The position numbers and the translations under genes are program-made. DNA of 64,000 nt from Mucilaginibacter paludis DSM 18603 (GTDB lineage Bacteria > Bacteroidota > Bacteroidia > Sphingobacteriales > Sphingobacteriaceae). Where the stretch lies: assembly GCF_000166195.2 (NCBI RefSeq), contig NZ_CM001403.1, positions 7,428,877-7,492,876 of the forward strand, read 5' to 3'. Below the pieces are notes generated by a model. That model was not told the DNA's origin, did not search any database, and was given only the letters and a program-made list of their open reading frames with translations. This document shows, piece by piece, positions 44,919 to 54,523 of the stretch (position 1 is the stretch's first letter; each line of letters begins with the position of its first letter).

Positions 44919-45424
44919 TCCTGTGGGTTTGTAAGCCGCATAATTTTAGAGAACAGGGTTTCGCCATTGCCGCTATGGCCGTGTGCCGCTACGGTGGTTT
45001 TTAAGGGACTGATGAGCTTGCGTTCTCCCTTTTCTACCTGGTAACCCGATGACGCGATTAACCGGAACAAAGGCGCATCGTATGCTACCAGCACTTCCTC
45101 ATCCTCATAAAATAGGGGCAGGTGCTTATTGCCTATCTCATAACAGATGCAGGCCATCTGGTACATGTTTTGGGGACGGATGATCAATACCTCGCAAGGC
45201 TGAATGTTAATGGCGATTACCGACTCTGAATCCTGGTAAAGCACATCGCCCTGCGTTAAATTCTGGTTCTCATTCAAAAATTTCATGATCACCTCAACAC
45301 CCGATTGGCTGCGCTTGTGCATAATGCGCTTGCCGGTCTCATACCATTCCAGGTTGAGCCAGTCGATGGTTTTATTGCCGGTATCGATGGTACTGAGGTT
45401 GCCAATTTTCTCTTTAACAAGCAT
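44915..45424 (-). CDS. ureE: Urease accessory metallochaperone UreE
   Basis: 169 residues with the two UreE domains: a peptide-binding N-terminal part (about 1-80) and a metal-binding part with the conserved GNKHLPLF histidine (about 98). The His-rich C-terminal tail of some UreE is missing; only AAHGHSG remains. It carries nickel to the UreDFG complex. It lies 9 bp after ureC. Confidence 0.9.
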   Translation of the reverse strand: MLVKEKIGNLSTIDTGNKTIDWLNLEWYETGKRIMHKRSQSGVEVIMKFLNENQNLTQGDVLYQDSESVIAINIQPCEVLIIRPQNMYQMACICYEIGNKHLPLFYEDEEVLVAYDAPLFRLIASSGYQVEKGERKLISPLKTTVAAHGHSGNGETLFSKIMRLTNPQE

Positions 45425-45433
45425 ATCAAATCA

Positions 45434-47155
45434 CTAAAACAGAAAATACCGTTGCGCCAGTGGTAATACCGAAACCGGCTGGCAGGTAATATGTTCGCCG
45501 TCAACCTTTACTTCGTAGTTTTCCGGATTTACGTCAATCTGCGGTGTGCCGTCGTTATGGATCAGGTCCTTCTTGCTAATGTTACGGCAGTTTTTAACCG
45601 GCAATAACATCTTCTCCAAACCATAACCCTGTACCACATTCTTATCCAGCGAAAGCTGCGAAACAAAAGTGGCACAGGTTTTAAACAGCGCCTTGCCGTA
45701 AGCGCCAAACATGTGGCGGTAAACCACCGGTTGCGGCGTTGGGATAGAAGCATTAGGGTCGCCCATTTTGGCGGCGATGATCATGCCTCCTTTAATAATC
45801 ATTTCGGGCTTGGCACCAAACAGCGCCGGTTTCCAGAGTACCAGGTCGGCCAGTTTACCGGCTTCCAGCGAACCCACATAAGCCGATATGCCATGTGATA
45901 TGGCCGGGTTAATAGTGTATTTGGAAATGTAGCGCTTTACGCGATAATTATCGTTGTTGTTTGCTTCATCTTCTGCTAAAAAGCCCCGTTGCTTCTTCAT
46001 TTTATCTGCCGTTTGCCAGGTACGGGTTACTACCTCGCCCACACGGCCCATAGCCTGCGAGTCGGAGCTCATCATACTGAATACGCCCATATCATGCAAA
46101 ATATCCTCGGCGGCGATAGTCTCGGGCCTGATCCGCGAATCGGCGAAAGCCACATCCTCGGGCACCGATTTATCCAGATGGTGGCATACCATCAGCATAT
46201 CCAGGTGCTCGTCGATGGTGTTAACCGTATATGGCCGCGTAGGGTTGGTGGATGAGGGCAGGATATTGGGATACATGGCCGCTTTAATAATATCCGGCGC
46301 ATGCCCGCCGCCAGCGCCCTCGGTATGGAAGGTGTGGATCACCCGGCCATTGATAGCGTTCATGGTATCTTCCAGAAAACCGGCCTCATTTAAAGTATCG
46401 GTATGGATGGCCACCTGCACATCATACTTGTCGGCCACCTGTAACGATGCGTCGATAACGGCAGGAGTGGAGCCCCAGTCCTCATGAATTTTTAATCCTA
46501 AGGCTCCGGCTGCTATCTGCTCTTCCAGCGGGGCCAGTTCGGCGCAATTGCCTTTGCCAAAGAAACCGAGGTTCATGGGGAAGGCCTCGGCAGACTGGAG
46601 CATTTTTTCGATATTCCAGGCTCCCGGTGTAACGGTGGTGGCGTTGGTGCCGTCAGCAGGGCCGGTGCCGCCGCCTATCATGGTAGTTACGCCACTATAT
46701 AGGGCGTGATCGATTTGCTGCGGACAAATAAAATGGATATGGGTATCAATGCCGCCTGCGGTGGCTATCATGCCTGCGCCGCCATGCACCTCGGTAGCCG
46801 CGCCGATGATCATGTTAGGGGTAACACCGTCCATCGTATCCGGATTGCCTGCCTTACCGATGCCCACTATTTTCCCGTCTTTGATGCCGATATCAGCCTT
46901 TACAATCCCCCAATGGTCGATAATCATCACGCTGGTGATCACAAAATCGAGCACATTTGCCGAACGCACATGGGTAGCCGACTGCGCCATGCCATCCCGG
47001 ATGGTTTTGCCTCCGCCAAATTTGCCTTCGTCGCCGTAAACGGTATAGTCTTTCTCTATTTCGATAATGAGATCCGTATCACCCAGGCGAACCTTATCGC
47101 CGGTGGTAGGGCCAAACATATTAGCGTATTTGATGCGGTTGATGCTCAGGCTCAT
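45434..47155 (-). CDS. ureC: Urease alpha subunit
   Basis: 573 residues. The dinickel site is complete: H139 and H141 (DTHIHF), carbamylated K222 (GLKIHEDWG), H251 (VAIHTDTLNE), H277 (THFHTEG-like region) and D365 (MSSDSQAMG). The flap carries C324 and catalytic H325 (MVCHHLDKSVPED). It hydrolyses urea to ammonia and CO2. The start overlaps the ureB stop by 4 bp. Confidence 0.98.
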   Translation of the reverse strand: MSLSINRIKYANMFGPTTGDKVRLGDTDLIIEIEKDYTVYGDEGKFGGGKTIRDGMAQSATHVRSANVLDFVITSVMIIDHWGIVKADIGIKDGKIVGIGKAGNPDTMDGVTPNMIIGAATEVHGGAGMIATAGGIDTHIHFICPQQIDHALYSGVTTMIGGGTGPADGTNATTVTPGAWNIEKMLQSAEAFPMNLGFFGKGNCAELAPLEEQIAAGALGLKIHEDWGSTPAVIDASLQVADKYDVQVAIHTDTLNEAGFLEDTMNAINGRVIHTFHTEGAGGGHAPDIIKAAMYPNILPSSTNPTRPYTVNTIDEHLDMLMVCHHLDKSVPEDVAFADSRIRPETIAAEDILHDMGVFSMMSSDSQAMGRVGEVVTRTWQTADKMKKQRGFLAEDEANNNDNYRVKRYISKYTINPAISHGISAYVGSLEAGKLADLVLWKPALFGAKPEMIIKGGMIIAAKMGDPNASIPTPQPVVYRHMFGAYGKALFKTCATFVSQLSLDKNVVQGYGLEKMLLPVKNCRNISKKDLIHNDGTPQIDVNPENYEVKVDGEHITCQPVSVLPLAQRYFLF

Positions 47156-47526
47156 GCTGGTTTATGTTTAAAGTTGAGTGCCGAAATTTTTTCCATCGCT
47201 TTGGCTTTTACCCCGGCAGATGTGGTATCACCGTTAACCAGGTTATTGAAGCCGTAAATATGCCGCCTGCCGCCAAAAGTCACCAATGTTACTTCCTTTT
47301 CTTCGCCGGGCTCAAACCTTACCGCTGTACCCGCAGCAATATTTAACCGCATGCCAAAGGCTTTTTCGCGGTCCATCTCCAATTGTTTGTTGGCCTCAAA
47401 AAAATGATAGTGCGAGCCTACCTGTACTGGCCTGTCGCCGGTATTGGTTACCACAATACTGATGGTTTCGCGGCCAACGTTGCATTCAATAGGTTCGTTT
47501 TTTAAAATGTATTCTCCTGGTATCAT
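47152..47526 (-). CDS. ureB: Urease beta subunit
   Basis: 124 residues beginning MIPGEYILKNEPIECNVGRE; SHYHFFEANKQLEMDREKA is the family signature. Its start codon is only 9 bp after the stop of a transposase gene that separates it from ureA, an unusual break in the normal ureA-ureB-ureC order. Confidence 0.96.
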   Translation of the reverse strand: MIPGEYILKNEPIECNVGRETISIVVTNTGDRPVQVGSHYHFFEANKQLEMDREKAFGMRLNIAAGTAVRFEPGEEKEVTLVTFGGRRHIYGFNNLVNGDTTSAGVKAKAMEKISALNFKHKPA

Positions 47527-47535
47527 AAGTAATGT

Positions 47536-48000
47536 TTAGAGATCTATAAACTCAAATGAATATTTTTCATCGTATTGTATTTCAAACTTTTGCAACATCG
47601 CGGTATATTCCTGTCTGAATGTTTTCTTTTGATGATGGATTTCTTGATTCATCACATACTGAACGACGTTATCAATTTGAGAATGGGAGTAGGAGAAAAC
47701 ACCATAACCTTCTTGCCAACCAAATTTACCTTTAACCCATTTTTTGTCATTGATAAATTCATTACTTTCAACTTTAATCTCTTTTACAAAGTCAGAAATT
47801 GATATTACCGGTTTAAATCCAACAAATAAATGTAAATGATCTGGCATGCAATTAACCGCCAACAATTTCGCTTTACGATTTGTAACCAAACCAGTAATGT
47901 ATTTATGCAGTTCCTCCTTGTATTGTTTAGCAATCAGATTTTCACGGTTCTTAACCGCAAAAACAAATTGTAGATATATTTGAGAAAACGTGTTCGCCAT
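47536..48000 (-). CDS. REP-associated Y1 (IS200-like) transposase
   Basis: 154 residues, full length. HUH motif H55-L-H57 in CMPDHLHLFVG; catalytic Y115 in QYVMNQEIHH. The RAYT subfamily moves or maintains REP palindromes with single-strand chemistry. It is co-oriented with the urease genes, inserted between ureA and ureB, and flanked upstream by palindromes of two types plus a truncated copy of its own 5' end. All catalytic residues are intact. Confidence 0.9.
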   Translation of the reverse strand: MANTFSQIYLQFVFAVKNRENLIAKQYKEELHKYITGLVTNRKAKLLAVNCMPDHLHLFVGFKPVISISDFVKEIKVESNEFINDKKWVKGKFGWQEGYGVFSYSHSQIDNVVQYVMNQEIHHQKKTFRQEYTAMLQKFEIQYDEKYSFEFIDL

Positions 48001-48101
48001 AATGCGTAATCTATTATTTAATGTTGTAGAGAGGGGGCACCTACGGAGCCAACCCCTTTTATTTTGATGTTTCTATAAACAGGGAGCTCCTACCGGAGCT
48101 T
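47917..48101. repeat. Direct repeat of the transposase 5' end plus flank, copy 1
   Basis: About 185 bp covering the first 28 codons of the transposase and 101 bp upstream, nearly identical to 48327-48510. The flank ends with the palindrome AGCTCC-TACC-GGAGCT (48085-48100), preceded by CTATAAACAGGG. Confidence 0.9.
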
Positions 48102-48916
48102 TCTTGTTGCAGTAATTTATCTATTCCTCAATACTTTTTTACTCCAAAGAGTATTATTGTCGTAAATTATGTAACTCGATTTTATTTTACTCCGTAGTTT
48201 CGTGTCAACCATAAAATGTCGGTTATGGTTTAGTCAAAGTCATTAATACTTAACCAGGAATTCCGAATTTTGACTCAAGACTAAGTACTGTTGACTTAAC
48301 AGTAGGAGTACCCTGTTTATAGCAAACTTGTATTGTTTAGCAACCAGATTTTCGCGGTGCTTAACCGCAAAAACAAATTGTAGATATATTTGAGAAAACG
48401 TGTTCGCCATAATGCGTAATCTATTATTTAATGTTGTAGAGAGGGGACACCTACGGAGCCAACTCCTTTTATTTTGATGTTCTATAAACAGGGAGCTCCT
48501 ACCGGAGCTTTGCTAATGTCCTAACTCTAAACTCAATTTTGTATTTAACTCCGGAGGAGTAGCCTGTTTATAGCAGCCCGTATTTATTATTCCAGGCTCC
48601 GTAGGAGCCTCCTCATTACGCTTTTTCGGGTAGTTCGGAAAAAAAGCTATGCGTCCCTAATAATCACGTATGTTGATCTTGTCTGATTATGCACCTCCCG
48701 AGCTACTTGTCGTCATAATTCGTCTAAACTCCATTTTCTTCTTTACTCCGGAGGAGTATCCTGTTTATAGAAAAGACCCTATTTGTTATTCCTGGCTCCG
48801 TAGGTGCGAACCTCCTTATCATCAAAATTGATGTTTTTTATAAAACAAACATATAAGGTGCCTCCCAATTACGCTTTCCCGGTTAGCGTAGGAAAACTGC
48901 GTCCCTAATAAGGCTT
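48001..48916. repeat. REP array between the transposase and ureA
   Basis: 916 bp without a gene. Type-1 REP (GGCTCC-GTA-GGAGCC, 48595-48609, with relatives at 48036-48050, about 48446-48460 and 48792). Type-2 REP (CTATAAACAGG joined to a CTCC / GGAG hairpin) at 48073-48100 and 48482-48509 in one direction, and at 48302-48322, 48548-48573 and 48745-48770 in the other. Blocks ending GCGTCCCTAATAA recur at 48613-48662 and 48866-48910, so a larger unit has also duplicated. Confidence 0.85.
48327..48410 (-). pseudogene. Truncated transposase 5' fragment
   Basis: Repeats the first 28 codons of the Y1 transposase (MANTFSQIYLQFVFAVK...), starting at the ATG at 48410. Homology stops at 48327, 4 bp from a type-2 REP, after which the frame runs into unrelated codons. 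Left by duplication or incomplete transposition. Confidence 0.85.
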
Positions 48917-49219
48917 TTACCTTATCGGATCGTGCACCGTCACCAACTTCGTCCCATCCGGAAACGTGGCTTCGATCTGGATCTCGTGGATCATTTCGGC
49001 GATGCCTTCCATCACATCGTCGCGGGTTAAAATTGTGGCGCCGTATTGCATCAATTCGGCTACCGATTTGCCGTCGCGGGCGGCTTCCTGCAGGTGACTG
49101 CTGATGAGGGCGATGGCTTCCGGGTAGTTTAATTTTAACCCGCGTGCCCGCCGCTTTTCGGCTAATTCACCGGCCAGAAATAATAAAAGTTTTTCCGATT
49201 CCCTGGGTGTTAAGTGCAT
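48917..49219 (-). CDS. ureA: Urease gamma subunit
   Basis: 100 residues. MHLTPRESEKLLLFLAGELA and GLKLNYPEAIALISS are typical, with VPDGTKLVTVHDPI-like residues at the end. It is the first urease gene of the minus-strand run, 30 bp after xdhC, and is cut off from ureB by about 1.4 kb of REP/transposase DNA. Confidence 0.96.
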   Translation of the reverse strand: MHLTPRESEKLLLFLAGELAEKRRARGLKLNYPEAIALISSHLQEAARDGKSVAELMQYGATILTRDDVMEGIAEMIHEIQIEATFPDGTKLVTVHDPIR

Positions 49220-49249
49220 GTTTTTAAATAATTCTCAATATAAATAAAA

Positions 49250-50224
49250 TCAATTTAAATGTTGGTTTTTTACCTTAATAATCTCGGCTGCAATGCTTAC
49301 CGCTATCTCTTCCGGCGTCTGGCTCTTGATCTGGATGCCTACCGGCGAGTGGATTTTGTTTAAATGCTCTGCAGTTGCCAACCCTGATGAAATGTACGAG
49401 TTAAACATTTCGCCGATCTTGGTTTTGCTGCCCAACAGGCCCACATACTTAAATTCCTTACCTAATAAGGCCCTCAATGCTGCGTCGTCGGTACGGTAGC
49501 CAAACGTCATGATCACCACATAATGGCTTTTGCCCGAACAGACCAGATCTTTTAACTCGCTGTAATCGTTAATCAAATGCTTCTCCTGCACATAATCGTT
49601 ATCCGCCAGCGTATTAAGTTCGGGCCGGTTATCGTAAATGCGGATATAAAAATCCATGGTGTTCATCAGCCTTGAAAGTGCCAGCGAGCAGTGCCCCCCA
49701 CCTATAATATACAGGTGATTTTTATACCCGGTTTTTTCTTCATACAGCCAGTCGGTTTCAGTTTTTAGCCTGAAAACAAAATCCTGATCTGTCGTTATAT
49801 CGCTAAATTCGATCCCTTTTGGCGATAGCCTTAATAACCCGTTTTGATCATGATCCAAGCTGTTGATCAACCGGTCGATATCAGCTTTTTCATCAGGCTT
49901 AACTGTATAGATCAAAATGGTTTGCTCGCCGGAGCAGATCATCCCGCTTTGATTTTTGGCCGCCTTTTTATCGTGAAACTGCTGCTTTAAGGTAACCGTA
50001 TACTCGTCACGGCGCAATTGCTCTTTTGCCAGCTCTACAAATTTGTGCTCCATAACGCCGCCACCTATGGAGCCTTCCATCGCGCCCTGCTTATTTACTG
50101 CCATGGCAAAACCCTGCCGTCCCGGACTGCTGCCACTACTCTGCAAAACATACAACAGCATCACCGGAATATTCAGCGACAGGCTATTGCTGATTAACTT
50201 CCAAACTGCTTGTTGTTTCCTCAT
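49250..50224 (-). CDS. xdhC: XdhC-family xanthine dehydrogenase maturation protein
   Basis: 324 residues. The N-terminal XdhC domain has SSGSSPGRQGFAMAV and GSIGGGVMEHKFVE; the C-terminal Rossmann-type domain has HLYIIGGGHCSLALSRL and YVGLLGSKTK. It delivers sulfurated molybdenum cofactor to xanthine dehydrogenase. Its start lies 41 bp inside the end of xdhB, so translation is probably coupled. Confidence 0.92.
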   Translation of the reverse strand: MRKQQAVWKLISNSLSLNIPVMLLYVLQSSGSSPGRQGFAMAVNKQGAMEGSIGGGVMEHKFVELAKEQLRRDEYTVTLKQQFHDKKAAKNQSGMICSGEQTILIYTVKPDEKADIDRLINSLDHDQNGLLRLSPKGIEFSDITTDQDFVFRLKTETDWLYEEKTGYKNHLYIIGGGHCSLALSRLMNTMDFYIRIYDNRPELNTLADNDYVQEKHLINDYSELKDLVCSGKSHYVVIMTFGYRTDDAALRALLGKEFKYVGLLGSKTKIGEMFNSYISSGLATAEHLNKIHSPVGIQIKSQTPEEIAVSIAAEIIKVKNQHLN

Positions 50225-52496
50225 TCTTTTCCTGGTCTGGTTTTAGCGGTTTGGAGTATAAGGCCATCAAAGTTTTCTCGGGCGTCATCGGGGCCGAAAG
50301 GGGGATATGGGCCGACGGGTTAAACGCCTTGATGGCATTGCGCAATGCAAAATAGGCGCCTATACCGTACATTAAAGGCGGCTCGCCAACGGCCTTGGAG
50401 CGGAAGATGGCTAAGTTATCGTAACTGCTGTCTAAAAAATCGATATCCAATACCTTGGGCACCGAATAAATATCAGGCACTTTATAAGTTGATAAGGCGT
50501 TGGATTTGAGCTTGCCGTTTTTATCATAAATTAGCTCTTCCATCGTCATCCAGCCAATACCCTGAACAATTCCACCCTCAATTTGCCCGCGGTCAATCAG
50601 CGGGTTCATGCTTACGCCAAAATCGTGTACCACCTTAACGGCGTCAATCTCATAAGTTCCGCGCAGGCAGTCTATGCTTACCTGCGTGATAGCTGTGCCA
50701 TAAACGTGATATGCAAAAGGGTGCCCTTTCTCTTTAAGCTTGTCATAATGGATCTCGGGGGTGGCATAATGCGCATGTTCCGACAGGCTGACGCGTTTAA
50801 AAAATGCCGCCATAATTAAGCGCTCCCAGGTGTAATCCTGTTTTTCGTTATTGATATAAACGTGATTGTCCTTCAGGGTAACGCTCTCTGCAGCCACATG
50901 CATTTCTTCAGCAATAACCTGTTTTAAGCGGTCGGCAATCTGGCTGCACGCCATAAAAACAGCTTTTCCGTTTAAATCGGCGGTGGCGCTTGCTGCGGAC
51001 GGCGAAGTGTTGGCTACCCGGCTGGTACTGGTTGATTGCAGCTTTACCTTATCGCTATCAATACCAAAAACAAAGGCCGCCACTTGCAGCATTTTGGTAT
51101 TTACCCCTTGCCCCATCTCTACAGCGCCGGTGCTTACGCTTACGCTGCCATCGGTATAAACGTGAACCAGCGCCCGGCCCTGGTTCATCATGGTATTGGT
51201 GAACGATATGCCAAAGCAGATGGGCATCATGGCAAGGCCTTTTTTATAAAGGCGGTTGTTTTTATTGAAATCTTCGGTTTCTACTTTGATACGGCTGATA
51301 TCAAATTTGCTCTCCGCCTTATCCCAGCAGGCGCGGGCTTCACTTACGGCCAATTGCCCATAAGGAAATTCGTCGCCGGTTTTATTGAGGTTGATTTGCT
51401 GGATAACCGATGCATCAACACCCAGGTTTTCGGCTGCTTTTACAATGGCAGCCTCTATTACAAACATCCCCTGCGGGCCACCGAAACCGCGAAAGGCCGT
51501 ATTGGGCGGCAGGTTTGTTTTGCAGCTGTACGCTACGGCCTGTACGTTGGGTATAAAGTAAGTATTGGTGCAATGGAATAAGGTGCGCTCAAGTACCGCT
51601 GGCGACAGATCGGCCGCCGCGCCGGCATTTTGATAAAAGGTAACCTCGTAGGCCAGTATCTTGAAATCCTTGTCTAAGCCAATCTTAAAGTCGGATGAAT
51701 AGGGGTGCCTTTTGCCCGTCATGGCCATATCTTCCATCCGGTCCAAAGCATACTTCACCGGCTTTTTCAGTAGGTGCGCCGCCAGCGCGCATAAGGCGGC
51801 CCAGGCATTGGCCTGATCTTCTTTGCCGCCAAAACCTCCGCCGAGGCGAATCACATCAACCTCTACCTGGTGCATTGGCAGGCCCAATACCTTACACGAG
51901 GCCTGTTGCGTGGCACGCGGGCTCTGTGTTGACGAGTAGATTTTTAACGCGTTGTTTTCCTGTGGGATGGCATAAGCGCCCTGGGTTTCGATATACAGAT
52001 GTTCCTGCCCGTTGGTTTCGGCTACGCCATCAAAAATATATTGGCAGTGTTGCCAGGCACTTTGAGTATCACCCAGCCTGTGTGTACGTGGCGGAACGAT
52101 CAATTGCCCCAGGGCTTGCGCTTCGCGCGGATCGGTAATTACGGGCAGCGGATCAATCTCAACCTTGATCTTCTTCACCGCCGCGTGTGCGGCTTCGGTA
52201 CTTTCGGCCACTACAAAAGCGATGGGCATCCCGCAAAAATCAACATGATGATCGGCCAGTAAAGGTTCATCGGGTACAATTCCGCCTATCTGGTTTGCGC
52301 CGGTAATATCTTTATAGGTTAGTATCTTTACTACGCCGGGAGCTTTTTCCGCTTCGGAAAGATCCAGCTTTTTGATCACCCCGTTTGCAACCGGCGAACC
52401 GAACGAAGCTCCAAATAAGGTGCCTTGAATTAATGGTATATCATCTAAATAAATGGATTCGCCCCGCGTGTGTGTCCTGGAATCTATATTCTTCAT
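50184..52496 (-). CDS. xdhB: Xanthine dehydrogenase, molybdopterin-binding subunit
   Basis: 770 residues of the xanthine oxidase large-subunit family. Visible: RLGGGFGGKEDQANAWAAL (Moco binding), NTAFRGFGGPQG (substrate Arg region), GAVEMGQGVNTKM, and KAVGEPPLMYGIGA with the catalytic Glu. It oxidises hypoxanthine and xanthine to urate with XdhA. It is separated from xdhA by an R1 repeat. Confidence 0.95.
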   Translation of the reverse strand: MKNIDSRTHTRGESIYLDDIPLIQGTLFGASFGSPVANGVIKKLDLSEAEKAPGVVKILTYKDITGANQIGGIVPDEPLLADHHVDFCGMPIAFVVAESTEAAHAAVKKIKVEIDPLPVITDPREAQALGQLIVPPRTHRLGDTQSAWQHCQYIFDGVAETNGQEHLYIETQGAYAIPQENNALKIYSSTQSPRATQQASCKVLGLPMHQVEVDVIRLGGGFGGKEDQANAWAALCALAAHLLKKPVKYALDRMEDMAMTGKRHPYSSDFKIGLDKDFKILAYEVTFYQNAGAAADLSPAVLERTLFHCTNTYFIPNVQAVAYSCKTNLPPNTAFRGFGGPQGMFVIEAAIVKAAENLGVDASVIQQINLNKTGDEFPYGQLAVSEARACWDKAESKFDISRIKVETEDFNKNNRLYKKGLAMMPICFGISFTNTMMNQGRALVHVYTDGSVSVSTGAVEMGQGVNTKMLQVAAFVFGIDSDKVKLQSTSTSRVANTSPSAASATADLNGKAVFMACSQIADRLKQVIAEEMHVAAESVTLKDNHVYINNEKQDYTWERLIMAAFFKRVSLSEHAHYATPEIHYDKLKEKGHPFAYHVYGTAITQVSIDCLRGTYEIDAVKVVHDFGVSMNPLIDRGQIEGGIVQGIGWMTMEELIYDKNGKLKSNALSTYKVPDIYSVPKVLDIDFLDSSYDNLAIFRSKAVGEPPLMYGIGAYFALRNAIKAFNPSAHIPLSAPMTPEKTLMALYSKPLKPDQEKNEETTSSLEVNQQ

Positions 52497-52519
52497 CTTG
52501 AATCTCTTGAAAATTATAA

Positions 52520-52807
52520 TAACGTCTTCTTAAGTTATTGATTGTCAATGTTTTTTGCTACGATAATCAGTATTCTTGATTTACAGCATCGGCCCGCTCA
52601 ATCGCCGCGGGAAGGGCTTTGTTCTTTTTTCTTGACAAAAAAGAACCAAAAAGTCAAGACTGCCCGATCCTTCCGCCCGCAGGCCAACTCCCGGCCCGGC
52701 GTGCAGTCGGGGCCTTTGCGCACTTTTTTCTGTGCGTTAGAGTAGATCACGAAGTTCCGAACGTCATCCCTGTTTTTTTTCGGTTGGCCGGGTCCATTAC
52801 TTATAAT
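52520..52807 (+). repeat. R1 family repeat, copy D, between xdhA and xdhB
   Basis: Near full-length copy like 405-696. Hairpin GTTCTTTTTT (52621-52630) / AAAAAAGAAC (52637-52646); alternative pair CTTGAC (52631-52636) / GTCAAG (52653-52658). The conserved end block TTATAAT reaches 52807, the first base of the xdhA stop codon (minus strand). The whole 52497-52806 gap is this element. Confidence 0.85.
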
Positions 52808-54213
52808 TAGGCCAGTAATTGATCAACTTCCAGCAAAGGGAATAATTTAATAAAATGGGCTTTAATCAGTTGCGATAGCAATAACCGTTTGTATTCCTCT
52901 GTGCCGCGTGCATCGCTGATGGGCGCTATCTCGGTTTGTAATAGTTCTGCGGCATCGCTTACCAGTTCTTCGGTTAACTCTTTCCCGGTTAAAAAAGCTG
53001 ATGTTTTAGCTAATAAAAGGGGGAAGGGAGCCACGCCTCCGGCGGATAAGCGGGCATAGGTAATGATGTTACCATCCATTACCAACTGTAGGGCCGAATT
53101 GACGCTGGCGATATCCAGATGCGTACGTTTACTTACTTTTTCGAAATTGAACTGGGTATTTTGATCGGGCAGTTTAAACCGGAACGCAGATACATATTCG
53201 TCGCTTTGTTTATCAAGGGTTTTATAACCTTTGTAAAACTGATCCAAGGGTACTTCGCGGCTATGCTCGCTATTAGTTAAGGTAAGGATGGCGTTTAGCG
53301 CCAAAAAGAATATCGAAAAATCGCCAATAGGCGAGCCGTTTACAAAATTACCCGCCAGCGTTGCGATATTGCGGATGGGGGTAGATGACACCATTTTGGC
53401 AAATTCGCTGATCTTGGGGAAATATTGTTGTATCAAGGGAGAGGCAATCAGGTCGCTCACTGTTGCCGCGCCGCCTATAATGCATTGATCGCCTTGTTGA
53501 ACGATGCCTTTTAAGGATTGATTATTTGTTAGAAAGTTAATATCGGCATAAACCATTTGATCATGCTGCTGCACGTATAGGTCGGTTCCACCGCCAACGA
53601 AGCGGCTCCCTTGTTTGCCGGCGTGCCCGTTAGGTTGCGATGCAAGTAATTTCAGCCTCTCTTTGATACCCGTAAAATAAGCGGGCAGGATGGCTTTGGA
53701 CGTAACAAATGATATTGGGTCCTGCTTATCCCTTTCCTGCATCATCGCGGTAATATGTGTTAAAGCCCTTTCGATGGATTTATATCCCGTGCAGCGGCAA
53801 ATATTACCATCAACAGCTGCAATGGCGTTTTTATAAGTGGGCTGCTGATGGTTTAAACAAAAGCCGGCCATGGATACAATAAACCCAGGGGTGCAGAAAC
53901 CGCACTGCGTGCCAGCTTCATCGCACATGGCCTGTTGTATCGGGTTCAGGTTATCCATATTAACACCTTCAACGGTAACCACATGTTTGTGCTGGATATT
54001 GCCTAATGCCGTTAAGCAGGATGTAGCTGAGGCATAGGTAAGCTGATCGTTTTTAAGATTGCCAATTAAAACTGTACAAGCCCCACAATCTCCCTCGCGA
54101 CAGCCAATTTTAGTGCCTTTCAGGTTTCGCTCATAGCGGATATAGTCGAGCAATAGCATACCCGGTGGCATGCTTGTAGTAATTTCTGTATTATTTAGAA
54201 TGAAATTAATCAA
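52807..54213 (-). CDS. xdhA: Xanthine dehydrogenase, [2Fe-2S]/FAD subunit
   Basis: 468 residues. Plant-type cluster CREGDCGACTVL, second cluster GTQCGFCTPGF with NICRCTGY, then an FAD domain (GGGTDLYVQQ, TLAGNFVNGSPIGD). It passes electrons from the Mo site to NAD. The predicted start is TTG (54213), since MINFILNNTE matches the family start and the next ATG would remove part of the first beta strand. First gene of the minus-strand xdh-ure run. Confidence 0.93.
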   Translation of the reverse strand: MINFILNNTEITTSMPPGMLLLDYIRYERNLKGTKIGCREGDCGACTVLIGNLKNDQLTYASATSCLTALGNIQHKHVVTVEGVNMDNLNPIQQAMCDEAGTQCGFCTPGFIVSMAGFCLNHQQPTYKNAIAAVDGNICRCTGYKSIERALTHITAMMQERDKQDPISFVTSKAILPAYFTGIKERLKLLASQPNGHAGKQGSRFVGGGTDLYVQQHDQMVYADINFLTNNQSLKGIVQQGDQCIIGGAATVSDLIASPLIQQYFPKISEFAKMVSSTPIRNIATLAGNFVNGSPIGDFSIFFLALNAILTLTNSEHSREVPLDQFYKGYKTLDKQSDEYVSAFRFKLPDQNTQFNFEKVSKRTHLDIASVNSALQLVMDGNIITYARLSAGGVAPFPLLLAKTSAFLTGKELTEELVSDAAELLQTEIAPISDARGTEEYKRLLLSQLIKAHFIKLFPLLEVDQLLA

Positions 54214-54523
54214 AATTGTTTTTTTTGCTGCGTGTTTACGATAAAGTTAGCAGAAATATTGAAAAATTTCAAGAAAGTTAAAAAAAGCTGAGTAGGGTAG
54301 TGTTTTTTATTCATAATCCAAGCATGTTTAACTTTAGTGGTTAGTAATCAGCTTTTGTTCAGTACATTGCCCATATAGTATAGCAATAGATAGCAAAACT
54401 TTCTCATCATAATCGTTTTAGGCGATATTTTTATCTATCACCATTATTTAATAGCCAGGTTACTATATCCCTGTTTGTTATTAATAATTTTATGTTAAAT
54501 TCGTTTTAAATAATATAACTGGA
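54214..54523. promoter_or_regulatory. Divergent intergenic region, xdhA and sigma factor
   Basis: 310 bp of AT-rich DNA that must hold the promoters of the xdh-ure genes and of the sigma-factor gene. No repeat family member and no credible frame is present. I could not assign -33/-7 boxes with confidence. Confidence 0.4.

Noticed and set aside
45954..47257. Frames of 177 and 183 codons antisense to ureC
   Set aside because: Both are shadows of ureC, whose active-site residues are intact on the minus strand.
50184..50224. Frameshift joining xdhB and xdhC
   Set aside because: Both proteins have complete, separate domains; the 41 bp is an ordinary gene overlap.
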